Under the pieces are notes generated by a model, which ran no database searches, was not told the origin of the DNA, and saw only the letters and a program-made list of their open reading frames with translations. Source: a virus. From it: 64,000 nt of DNA. The stretch lies in IMG/VR virus record IMGVR_UViG_3300024346_000031, positions 21,551 to 85,550 of that record; one strand, 5' to 3'. The position numbers were made by a program, and so were the translations under genes. Below, in pieces: positions 18,911-26,576 of this stretch. Each line of letters starts with the position of its first letter. The stretch's first letter is position 1.

Positions 18911-20104
18911 ATGCAAAACAGTAGCCGGGAATATGGACAACCATTAGATGATTTTGACTGGGATAATCTATCTAATGACAAATATAATAAGAAAGTAATT
19001 ATATCTGAACAAGATCGTAAAGAGAATACTAAGATATTATGTAAAGAGCCATATGCACAGGAATTATATGACATGTATAAGAAATATGAAGAAAATAGTT
19101 CTGTTAATCCTTACGTAAGCAAAGATTTAGAAATAGGCCAATTATATAAAGTAAATGCCAAAAGTATATGCTTGAAAACAGGAGTTATTAAATCTATTGA
19201 GGAGAACTCCGGTGTTGAGATAAGTATTCCATTAAAAGAATATGGAGGTGACTTAGATGAGCTTAAAAGTGGAATAGGCACAGCTTTTAAAGTCATGCTC
19301 TACAAATCAACTGGGAATTGCGAATATATTGCTTCTGAAAAGAAAAGTAGATCTATTAATTATAGAGATGAACTTATTGCACATTTAGAAAATAATACAT
19401 GGTTCGATGTAACTATAAGAAAACTAATTAAGGGTGGATATATTGCTACCTATAAGAACGAAATAGATTGTTTTATACCAGGATCACAAGCAGGTGCCAA
19501 TGTTATAAAAGACTTTTCTATTCTTTTAAACAAGACTATTTCAGTCATGGTAGACAACTATGATAAATCTAATAACTTATTCATCGTTTCTTATAAAAAA
19601 TATATTAAACATAGTTTACCTGAAAAAGTATCTGATTTAAGGTTTGGTAAAATGTATACGGGTAAGTTAACTAACAAACCATATCCTTTTGGAGTATTCG
19701 TTGAATTAGAAAATTACTATACTGGTCTTGTTCATAGCTCAGATTTTGAAAATTACGATGAGGTTTCTAGAAACTTAAGAGCAGGAGATGATATAGATGT
19801 TTACGTTAAAGGTGTTACTTATAAGAAAAATCAGTATAGAATAGTATTGTCTCTTAAAAAAGAATCTATACCGGATGAACTTATAAAATGGGATAATTTA
19901 AAAGAAGATTTAGAAGGAAATACATTTGATTTTACTGAACATGAAACAAAGAGAAATACTATTGTAATGTATTATAATGGAGAGTCAGTAGAGTTACAAT
20001 TAGGTAAACAGTATAGAGATCTTAAAGTATCTGACTTTTCTAAAGTACTGATTCATCATGTAGATTCTTTAAATAAAGTTATGAATTTTTCATTAATTAA
20101 TTAA
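18911..20104 (+). CDS. Ribosomal protein S1-like protein with tandem S1 (OB-fold) domains
   Basis: 397 residues. The clearest S1 domain is at about residues 238-317: FGKMYTGKLTNKPYPFGVFVELENYYTGLVHSSDF followed by a GDDIDVYVKGV strand, the classic S1 signature. Two more divergent repeats precede it, at about 70-145 and 150-230 (the second has FDVTIRKLIKGGYIATYKNEIDCFIPGS). S1 domains bind single-stranded RNA. In the ribosome S1 captures mRNA, and Bacteroidota depend little on Shine-Dalgarno pairing. A phage copy could bias host ribosomes toward phage mRNAs, or act in RNA protection; this is inference. It stands as a single-gene unit between its own promoter and a hairpin terminator. Confidence 0.85.
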   Translation: MQNSSREYGQPLDDFDWDNLSNDKYNKKVIISEQDRKENTKILCKEPYAQELYDMYKKYEENSSVNPYVSKDLEIGQLYKVNAKSICLKTGVIKSIEENSGVEISIPLKEYGGDLDELKSGIGTAFKVMLYKSTGNCEYIASEKKSRSINYRDELIAHLENNTWFDVTIRKLIKGGYIATYKNEIDCFIPGSQAGANVIKDFSILLNKTISVMVDNYDKSNNLFIVSYKKYIKHSLPEKVSDLRFGKMYTGKLTNKPYPFGVFVELENYYTGLVHSSDFENYDEVSRNLRAGDDIDVYVKGVTYKKNQYRIVLSLKKESIPDELIKWDNLKEDLEGNTFDFTEHETKRNTIVMYYNGESVELQLGKQYRDLKVSDFSKVLIHHVDSLNKVMNFSLIN

Positions 20105-20160
20105 TAAAAAACATATCCACTTGTTTCGGTTTACTATAATCTTAAATAAATAAATCTGTA

Positions 20161-20190
20161 ATGGGCAACCCCTAAAAGGATTGCCCATTT
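20161..20190 (+). terminator. Hairpin terminator before nrdB
   Basis: ATGGGCAA-C-CCC / AGG-A-TTGCCCAT with a short loop and a T-run after it. It ends the S1-like transcript. A TTG codon inside it opens in frame with nrdB, but the hairpin argues against using that as a start. Confidence 0.8.
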
Positions 20191-20240
20191 TTAAACTGAT
20201 AGATCTTGCAAAAAGGTTTATATTAAAAATAATTTTACGT

Positions 20241-21200
20241 ATGTATTTAAAAAATTCTGACACTGAGAAAAGATATTCTATATTTCCAATTAAAAATCAA
20301 GATTTATGGGATGCTTATAAAGCCGCTGAAAAACAAACTTGGGTTGCCGAGGAAGTCAATTTAGCTCAAGACGACTATAATTCATTGAGTGACGATGAAA
20401 AATTCTACTTAAAAAATATACTTGCCTTTTTTACTATATCAGATGGTTTAGTAATAGACAATTTATGTGATAATGTAATAGACAATGTAGAAATATCAGA
20501 AGCAAAATATTATTATAATCATCAAATGTTCATGGAACAAGTTCATGCTAATGGATATGCTCTACTAATAGATACATACATAGATGATCCTGAAGAAAAA
20601 AACAAGTTGTTTAATTCTATGTTAACTAATGATGCTGTTAGAGACAAAGCGGAATGGGCAGAAAATTGGTTAAATAATGGTTCTTTTGTTGAAAAATTAA
20701 TAGCTTTCGCTTGCGTTGAAGGCATTGCTTTTTCTTCAGTTTTCGCTGGAGTATTTTGGTTTAGAAGTAGAAATAAAATGCCAGGGTTAGCTGAAATGAA
20801 TGAACTTATATTAAGAGATGAGTCTTTTCATTACGAGTTTGCTTTACAAATGTTTAATAATTACGTAAAAGAAGAACATAAACCTTCTAAAGAAAGAATT
20901 AAAGAAGTTATACTTTCTTGTTTTGAAACTGAAAAAACTTTTGTAGAAAAAAGCTTACCCGATGGACTTCAAGGTATGTCCAAACAAATGATGATTGAAT
21001 ATGTTGAATTTGTAACAGATATTGTATTGAATGATTTCATAGGAGAAACAAAATTTAGTACAAAAAATCCTTTAGACTTCATGAAAAAGATAGGATTGTC
21101 TTCAAAAAACAATTTCTTTGAGAGAAGAACGGGCGGAGGATATACTAGAGTAGATATACCTACCAGTAATTTAGGTATATTTGATGACGCAGACTTTTAA
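20241..21200 (+). CDS. nrdB: Ribonucleotide reductase class I, beta subunit NrdB
   Basis: 319 residues from the ATG at 20241. This start was chosen because the upstream TTG at 20181 lies in a terminator hairpin and the sequence from the ATG begins at the usual NrdB position. The di-metal ligands are visible: the WVAEEVNLAQDD segment, the EAKYYYNHQMFMEQVHANGY block (E-x-x-H) and ILRDESFHYEFA (E-x-x-H). NrdB makes the radical needed by NrdA to turn ribonucleotides into deoxyribonucleotides. nrdA follows 18 nt later, so the two form an operon, with nrdB first (the reverse of many hosts). Confidence 0.93.
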   Translation: MYLKNSDTEKRYSIFPIKNQDLWDAYKAAEKQTWVAEEVNLAQDDYNSLSDDEKFYLKNILAFFTISDGLVIDNLCDNVIDNVEISEAKYYYNHQMFMEQVHANGYALLIDTYIDDPEEKNKLFNSMLTNDAVRDKAEWAENWLNNGSFVEKLIAFACVEGIAFSSVFAGVFWFRSRNKMPGLAEMNELILRDESFHYEFALQMFNNYVKEEHKPSKERIKEVILSCFETEKTFVEKSLPDGLQGMSKQMMIEYVEFVTDIVLNDFIGETKFSTKNPLDFMKKIGLSSKNNFFERRTGGGYTRVDIPTSNLGIFDDADF

Positions 21201-21218
21201 TATAAAAAAAATAGACAG

Positions 21219-23387
21219 ATGAAAATAATAAAAAGAGATGGCTCAAAGCAGTCTTTTATGCCTAATAAAATTTTAAGTAGAATAAAAACCCAATCTATAG
21301 GGCTTAGTATCAAAGCTGAAAAGTTATTTCAAAGAGTTATTCCACACATAAAAGACGGAATGACAGCAACTGACATTGATGAAATAATAGCCTTTCAGAC
21401 TGCTGATTTACAAATAGAACACCCCGACTACGCTATTTTAGGAGGTAGGATATTGATATCTAGACAAGGAAAGCTATTAGAGGTAGAAGAGAAAGAAATA
21501 GATGAAAAATTTGATTCATTTGCCGCTTCTACGTTTCTTACTAAATATTCTCAAAAAGATAACGATAAGAGGCCTATTGAAATACCTTCTATGATGTATA
21601 ATAGAGTTGCTTCTCACTTGTATCCTGATTCATTCAAAGATAGGAGAAAGTTATTAAATGAATTATATGCTAAAAGAGGAAATTTTGCAACTCCTATTCT
21701 TTCTAATTCAGGCGTAGAAGGAAGAAACGGGTTAATTAGTTGCAATCTTACTACTCTCATGGATGATAGTATAGAAGGAATAAATGCCACCTTAGATAAA
21801 ATAGCTCATGGATCAAAAGAAGGATCCGGTATAGGTTTTTGTATAGACATGTTAAGGAGTAGTAAGAGCATGGTCAATAGTTTTAAAGGACATGCCGGAG
21901 GTGTCGTTAGATTCGCAGACATGGTTCAAGCTAAAATGAGATTCTTTAAACAGGGAAATAGATCAGGTAGCTGTGCATTATACTTATCAGTATGGCATAG
22001 AGATATAATGCCTTTTTTAGAATTAAGATTACCTATAGGAGAAGAACTAAATAGAGCTAGGGATCTTTTTACTGCTATTACTATTGATAACGTTTTTATG
22101 GAAGCTTTAACAAATGGAGGAAAGTACCATTTGTTTTGTCCTAATGATATTAAAAAAGCAGGATTAAAGCCTTTTTATGAAATACATGGAGAAGAATTTA
22201 AAGAAGAATACAATAAAGCAGTTGAATTAGGAATAGGAGAAGAAATTGATCCTAGGAAAATTTGGGATGCAGCTATTAGATCTCAAGTTGAAAGTGGAAC
22301 TCCTTATACTTTTTATAAAGACAATGCTAACGTTCGTAATATGCAAAAAAACATAGGTATTGTAAATCAATCTAATCTATGTATCGAAATAATGCAAGCA
22401 AGTAAGCCTGAATACACACCTCAGTGTACCTTAGCCTCTGTAAATCTAGCTGAACATGATTCTTTAAAGAGTATAGCTAAAACCACTAAAGTACTCGTAA
22501 GAGCCCTTAATAGGGTCATTGATAAAAATAAATGGTCAGACGAATGGAGTAAAAACGCAGGAGAAGATCAAAGAGCAATAGCAATAGGAGTAGCTGGTCT
22601 TGCTGATTTTTTCGCTAAAAAGAAAATTTCTTTTGAAAGTGAAGATGCTAAAACATGGAATCACGATATATTTGAAACAATGTATAAAGCGGCTGTTGAA
22701 GAGAGTATGTCTATTGCTATTGAAGACGATAATTCTTATCCAGCATGGGAAGGAAGTCCTTATAGTAAAGGTGAAACTTATATAGAAGGATGGTCCCCTG
22801 TGAAAAAAGGTGAACCTATTCCTATGAAAAATTCTTTACTTTTAGGTCTAATGCCCACTGCCTCAAGCGCAATATTATTAGGGGCCTTTGAATGTTTTGA
22901 ACCTATTACATCTAACGTTTTTACTAGAATGGTTGGAGATGGTGAATTTATTGTAGTTAATAAATATTTAGCAAGGGAATTAGATGAATTAGGCCTATGG
23001 AACGATAATATACGAAATAAAATAATAGCTAACGAAGGAAGCGTTCAAGAAATTCAAGAAATTCCAGATGACATTAGATATAGATATAAAACAGTATGGG
23101 AAATACCTCAAAAGGTTCTTTTAGACTTAGCTATTATTAGAAATAAATTTATAGATCAGTCTCAAAGTTTAAACGTATACCATAGGGATGCTAAATATAG
23201 CAAAATATCAAGCGCTTTAGTATATGCTTGGAAAAATGGTCTTAAAACTGGATCGTATTACACAAGAACAGAACCTAAATTAGGTAAAAACAAGAAATTA
23301 TCAGCTTCTGAAAATAATTCTACTAAAGCTCCTAAAAGACCTGAAAACTCAATGTTTACTTGCGCTGGAGGTGGATGTGACGCATAA
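21219..23387 (+). CDS. nrdA: Ribonucleotide reductase class I, alpha subunit NrdA
   Basis: 722 residues, slightly shorter than T4 NrdA (754). An N-terminal ATP-cone (KRDGSKQSFMPNKI to about residue 85) is present for allosteric control. The catalytic barrel has the cysteine in GLISCNLTT, the NLCIEIMQ active-site loop and the CTLASVNLA partner cysteine. The C-terminus ends FTCAGGGCDA, a cysteine pair for re-reduction by thioredoxin or glutaredoxin, with wider spacing than the usual C-x-x-C. It reduces ribonucleoside diphosphates with NrdB, supplying dNTPs for phage replication. It ends at a structured region with a strong terminator. Confidence 0.95.
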   Translation: MKIIKRDGSKQSFMPNKILSRIKTQSIGLSIKAEKLFQRVIPHIKDGMTATDIDEIIAFQTADLQIEHPDYAILGGRILISRQGKLLEVEEKEIDEKFDSFAASTFLTKYSQKDNDKRPIEIPSMMYNRVASHLYPDSFKDRRKLLNELYAKRGNFATPILSNSGVEGRNGLISCNLTTLMDDSIEGINATLDKIAHGSKEGSGIGFCIDMLRSSKSMVNSFKGHAGGVVRFADMVQAKMRFFKQGNRSGSCALYLSVWHRDIMPFLELRLPIGEELNRARDLFTAITIDNVFMEALTNGGKYHLFCPNDIKKAGLKPFYEIHGEEFKEEYNKAVELGIGEEIDPRKIWDAAIRSQVESGTPYTFYKDNANVRNMQKNIGIVNQSNLCIEIMQASKPEYTPQCTLASVNLAEHDSLKSIAKTTKVLVRALNRVIDKNKWSDEWSKNAGEDQRAIAIGVAGLADFFAKKKISFESEDAKTWNHDIFETMYKAAVEESMSIAIEDDNSYPAWEGSPYSKGETYIEGWSPVKKGEPIPMKNSLLLGLMPTASSAILLGAFECFEPITSNVFTRMVGDGEFIVVNKYLARELDELGLWNDNIRNKIIANEGSVQEIQEIPDDIRYRYKTVWEIPQKVLLDLAIIRNKFIDQSQSLNVYHRDAKYSKISSALVYAWKNGLKTGSYYTRTEPKLGKNKKLSASENNSTKAPKRPENSMFTCAGGGCDA

Positions 23388-23390
23388 TTA

Positions 23391-23437
23391 AAAGTTCTGT
23401 GTTAATCACAGACTTTAGGACCGGGATAGTTCCGGAA
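23391..23437 (+). other. Two small hairpins between nrdA and its terminator
   Basis: TCTGTG-TTAAT-CACAGA (23396-23412) and CCGGGA-TAG-TTCCGG (23421-23435) stand in a row before the terminator hairpin. They could stabilise the nrd mRNA 3' end, be a processing site, or belong to a small RNA. No known riboswitch is recognised. Confidence 0.4.
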
Positions 23438-23441
23438 TATT

Positions 23442-23472
23442 AAAGCAGGGGATTCGCTACTCCTGCTTTTTT
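23442..23472 (+). terminator. Rho-independent terminator after nrdBA
   Basis: AAAGCAGG / CCTGCTTT stem (8 bp) with a 12-nt loop, then a run of T. Confidence 0.88.
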
Positions 23473-23528
23473 TATTTTACAATAAGATTAGAGTTTTGTA
23501 AACTTACTATTTTGATTTACTTATTCGA

Positions 23529-23536
23529 ATAAATAA
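23529..23536 (+). promoter_or_regulatory. Late promoter-like motif
   Basis: ATAAATAA preceded by A, ending 20 nt before the GTG start at 23557. It precedes two genes with capsid-targeting-like N-termini. Confidence 0.55.
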
Positions 23537-23556
23537 ATTAAATAAAGATGTAAACC

Positions 23557-24099
23557 GTGGTAAAAAGATACATAAAAGATTTTAATAATTTTATACTAAT
23601 CGAACAAGATATGGGTATGGGCATGGGTATGGAAGAAGACGGACAACAACCCGCTGCTCCAAAACAAAAATTCTACTCTTTCATATTTTTAGACGATGGT
23701 AAGAAAATATCATCAACAGGACCTTTAGAAAAAAGATATAACTTATATAGAATAAAAGAGACTGAGCTAGACGCTTGGATAGATAAAAGTATATCTTCTA
23801 AAAAAGAAAGATTATCAGACGCCACTAGTACTGAAATAGATAAAGTAAAACTAGATGTTAAAAACGCTATTATAGGAGAAAGATTTTCAATATCAAACAT
23901 AGACAGATCTTTTTTAAAGAAATTTAAAAACGATGTTAAAGCTGGTTTGATAGACGGTACTGATTCAGTTCAACATTACAAAGATAAGAATAATAAAGAC
24001 GCCTATAACTCTTTAGAAACTATTACTGTAGAATTTGATAAAAACAATATACCAGTAACCACTGAGCTAGAAGTTACATTTATTGAAACAGAAAAATAA
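23557..24099 (+). CDS. Candidate packaged virion protein with capsid-targeting-like N-terminus
   Basis: 180 residues from a GTG start. The N-terminus reads YIKDFNNFILIEQ: an F-x-x-F segment and then ILIE before Q, resembling the T4 capsid-targeting sequence (QEFIAE, cut after E). A methionine/glycine-rich linker (DMGMGMGMEEDG) follows, then a mostly charged alpha/beta domain of unknown fold. No enzyme motif is visible. A late-type motif sits 20 nt upstream, and the downstream neighbour is a metalloprotease with the same type of N-terminus, so both may be loaded into the prohead and injected. The packaging role is inferred. Confidence 0.6.
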   Translation: MVKRYIKDFNNFILIEQDMGMGMGMEEDGQQPAAPKQKFYSFIFLDDGKKISSTGPLEKRYNLYRIKETELDAWIDKSISSKKERLSDATSTEIDKVKLDVKNAIIGERFSISNIDRSFLKKFKNDVKAGLIDGTDSVQHYKDKNNKDAYNSLETITVEFDKNNIPVTTELEVTFIETEK

Positions 24100-24108
24100 G
24101 TAAATTCT

Positions 24109-24867
24109 TTGAAAAATTTAATATCTTATTCAAATTACGTATTAGAACACTCTCACAACAGTGAATTGAATGAGCTAATAACCACGCTTTCCGATTTTTG
24201 TTTTTCTAGTATAAACGAAGCTTCTGATACTAACGGTGAATATGTTATTTTACAGGAATTAGAAGTATCTGAACCAGGAATAGACGTAGATATTCGCTTT
24301 CTTCTTAGAAAAGAACAAGACATTTCTTTAAAAAACGATTCTCATTTCTCTAAAATGAATTGGCAATCTGTAAAACTTGACAACAATGGATATGTCGTAA
24401 GTGGAAATACATTTATGACAGATGGCAATATACCTGAAATAGAAATAATAATAGCACTAGATTCAAATAAAGTAAACTCTGAGACGAATAAAAAACTGTA
24501 TTTAAATTTAAATAACACAATTTCTCATGAATTAAATCACTTGAAACAAACAGGTTGGAATATGGACTTTCAGAATATAGAACCTTCATCGATGGAACAC
24601 CGTAAGAAAAACAATAAAAAACATTCTTACTTCATATTGCCTGAAGAAATAGAATCAATGGTATATGGAATGAATAAACAAGCTGAAAAACAAGGCGTTC
24701 CAATTGATACCTTATTTGATTCATACCTAAAACCATTTGTAGAATCTGAGTTTATGACATATTCAGAGATGATGGAAATAATTAGAAAATGGATATCTCA
24801 TACATTAAAAATGTATCCTAACGCTTCTATGTCTAATAAATATGATAATATTATAGACAATATTTAA
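24109..24867 (+). CDS. Zinc metalloprotease with capsid-targeting-like N-terminus
   Basis: 252 residues from a TTG start placed 9 nt after the previous stop; this start keeps the N-terminal motif ISYSNYVLEH, which resembles a targeting sequence ending in a hydrophobic-x-E cut site. The catalytic motif HELNH (H140, E141, H144) is a clear HExxH zincin site, and the PEEIES segment (E180/E182) offers the third zinc ligand about 40 residues later. A second possible cut site (SSINE) lies at about residue 38. It is co-transcribed with the preceding late gene. If packaged, it could be injected to cut host proteins; substrate unknown. A second protein of this design is encoded at 53883-54638. Confidence 0.7.
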   Translation: MKNLISYSNYVLEHSHNSELNELITTLSDFCFSSINEASDTNGEYVILQELEVSEPGIDVDIRFLLRKEQDISLKNDSHFSKMNWQSVKLDNNGYVVSGNTFMTDGNIPEIEIIIALDSNKVNSETNKKLYLNLNNTISHELNHLKQTGWNMDFQNIEPSSMEHRKKNNKKHSYFILPEEIESMVYGMNKQAEKQGVPIDTLFDSYLKPFVESEFMTYSEMMEIIRKWISHTLKMYPNASMSNKYDNIIDNI

Positions 24868-24912
24868 AACCTTTAAGTTACTTATTTGTAGAATATAAAA
24901 AAACAAATAAGT

Positions 24913-25176
24913 ATGAATAATCAATTTGAAGAATTAAGAAAAACAATCTATGACGTAAAAGAAAGTATCTTTTCTGAAATAGAAGGATTAATCGCAACTT
25001 GCGAAGAAGACGCTGATAAATTTTACGACAAAGGAAATAAAAGCGCAGGTACCAGAATCAGAAAAAGTGCCCAATTAATTAGAAAACAGATTCATCACCC
25101 ATCTATTAGAAAACAAATGGTTAAGATAGAAGAAGCTGCCAAAGAATTAAGATCGACTATTTCTGAAACTAAATAA
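24913..25176 (+). CDS. Histone H1-like (Hc1-type) DNA-binding protein
   Basis: 87 residues. The central block DADKFYDKGNKSAGTRIRKSAQ (about residues 36-57) closely matches the conserved core of the small Hc1-like proteins common in Bacteroidota. These are basic, helical and thought to bind or compact DNA. In the phage it could coat injected or replicating DNA or mimic the host nucleoid protein. It is the best single marker of the host phylum in this window. It lies just upstream of the SSB gene, which has its own promoter. Probably acquired from a host. Confidence 0.82.
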   Translation: MNNQFEELRKTIYDVKESIFSEIEGLIATCEEDADKFYDKGNKSAGTRIRKSAQLIRKQIHHPSIRKQMVKIEEAAKELRSTISETK

Positions 25177-25182
25177 AATACA

Positions 25183-25196
25183 TTTAGTATAATATA
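25183..25196 (+). promoter_or_regulatory. TTTAG-TATAAT promoter before the SSB gene
   Basis: TTTAGTATAATATA with TATAAT at 25188-25193, ending 36 nt before the ATG at 25230. Near-identical to the motifs at 29810, 52524 and 54712. Confidence 0.62.
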
Positions 25197-25229
25197 CAAA
25201 TATACAATAACTAAAAAAATACATTAAAA

Positions 25230-26234
25230 ATGAACGACTTTTTTAACTTACCGGATGAAACATTATCATCTACTAATCAAAATCAATCTTACGAAAAAAA
25301 GGTTGATACTAATTTATATGACCCTAATCCTGATTTAAGTAACGGTGTTTACAAATCAGTTATTAGATTCATACCTAATTTAAGAGACAAAACATTAAAA
25401 TATACTAAATACAGTGCTAAGATTTGGAATCCTGTTGCTAGAAAATCAGTAGTAGTGGATTGTCCTTCTAATGAAAACAAACCTTCTGTTTTATGGACAC
25501 TGAGTACTATATTAGGAAGACTATACAAAGAAGAACCTACTATTGTTAAAGAAATAAATGAAAACTTTTCAAGATGGTATACTCATCACTCTTATGTATA
25601 TGTATCTAAAGATCCTACTATACCTGAGCTGCAAGGCCAAATCAAAATTTTTAAATACAGAGCTCAAATAAACGAGCTACTAGAGCAGCAGATGAACCCA
25701 GAAGAAGATGGTTTATTAGAAAATACAACTAAAATAAATCCTTTTCACATGCTAGAAGGAAAAGATTTCTTATGTGTAGTTGGTAAAAAGACTAAAACAT
25801 GGAGAGACTGGACTAAATGTAAATTCATGGACGAAGTAACACCTTTCAGATTTTCTATAAAGGATACTGAAGTTGTAATGAAAAATGAAGAAGGAGCTAT
25901 AAAACTAGTAACAGAATTCTTTGAAAAAACAGCTCCGTCTATGAAAGAATATGAACACCAGCCATGGACAGAAGAAACTTACACTCAAGTAGCAGAGGCA
26001 TTGAAGGCTGCTATTCCCTATAAACAAGTGTTAGATATGTTAGTTAATGAAACTAGAGATGAAAAAATGAAAGCACTATTAAAAGGTGAAACTTCATCTT
26101 CTTTGTCTCAAGAGTCTTTCTCTAAGGAAACTACTGAAGTCACTCCTACTACTGAAGTCACTTCTGCTACTGAAACTAGTAATTCATCTGATCTTAAATC
26201 TGATGAATATGACGATATATTCAGTAATTTATAA
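25230..26234 (+). CDS. 32: Single-stranded DNA-binding protein, gp32-like
   Basis: 334 residues. The OB-fold core is about residues 40-230, with gp32-like segments (SVIRFIPNLRD; HSYVYVSKDPTIPELQGQIKIFKYRAQI matching the gp32 [20 protein letters not shown] block). A linker of TEV/TPTTEVTSATET repeats leads to an acidic tail DEYDDIFSNL, matching the gp32 tail (DLDDLLNDL) that contacts replication partners. The gp32 zinc module (three Cys and one His) is not seen: the region has only a single Cys (VVVDCPS). It binds ssDNA cooperatively at forks and in recombination with UvsX. Leads a cluster with FEN nuclease and GroES. Confidence 0.88.
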   Translation: MNDFFNLPDETLSSTNQNQSYEKKVDTNLYDPNPDLSNGVYKSVIRFIPNLRDKTLKYTKYSAKIWNPVARKSVVVDCPSNENKPSVLWTLSTILGRLYKEEPTIVKEINENFSRWYTHHSYVYVSKDPTIPELQGQIKIFKYRAQINELLEQQMNPEEDGLLENTTKINPFHMLEGKDFLCVVGKKTKTWRDWTKCKFMDEVTPFRFSIKDTEVVMKNEEGAIKLVTEFFEKTAPSMKEYEHQPWTEETYTQVAEALKAAIPYKQVLDMLVNETRDEKMKALLKGETSSSLSQESFSKETTEVTPTTEVTSATETSNSSDLKSDEYDDIFSNL

Positions 26235-26256
26235 TAATAAAAAAAACAACAAGTAT

Positions 26257-26562
26257 ATGTCAACCGATGTAAAAAATAAAGCAACAGAGACAGAGGACGC
26301 TGTTCAAGAAAAAGATCCCAATCAAGTAGTTCTCCTAGGAAGTATTTCATATAATGATGAAAAAGAATATATGCAATGGCTTTCTAAAATGGACGTAAGT
26401 CAAGCTATTTTTGTATTAGTAGCAGGCGCAAACTTTGCACAATCCAAAGGCTTATTAAACCTAGCTGAATCTGAATTAATTTCATCAGCTATACGGTCAA
26501 TAAAAAATGGATCTACAGATACCACTGCCACTGAAATGCCTACTAACGAAGAAACTAAATAA
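26257..26562 (+). CDS. Uncharacterised small protein downstream of SSB
   Basis: 101 residues from the ATG at 26257; a longer reading frame starting at 26086 overlaps the SSB gene and is rejected. A disordered acidic N-terminus (TETEDAVQEKD) is followed by a helical core (EYMQWLSKMDVSQAIFVLVAGANFAQSKGLLNLAESELISSAIRS) and a disordered T/E tail. The position is where T4 encodes the helicase loader gp59 next to gene 32, but at 101 residues with no similarity that I can see, that role is not claimed. Confidence 0.6.
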   Translation: MSTDVKNKATETEDAVQEKDPNQVVLLGSISYNDEKEYMQWLSKMDVSQAIFVLVAGANFAQSKGLLNLAESELISSAIRSIKNGSTDTTATEMPTNEETK

Positions 26563-26576
26563 TAGTTAATTTTAAT

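Noticed and set aside
20181-20240. Upstream TTG start extending NrdB by 20 residues
   Set aside because: The TTG lies inside a terminator hairpin and the added residues do not match NrdB; the ATG at 20241 begins at the usual place.
26086-26256. Long N-terminal extension of the 101-residue protein
   Set aside because: It overlaps the SSB gene in another frame and is leucine/lysine-rich shadow sequence; the ATG at 26257 follows an A-rich stretch as do other starts.
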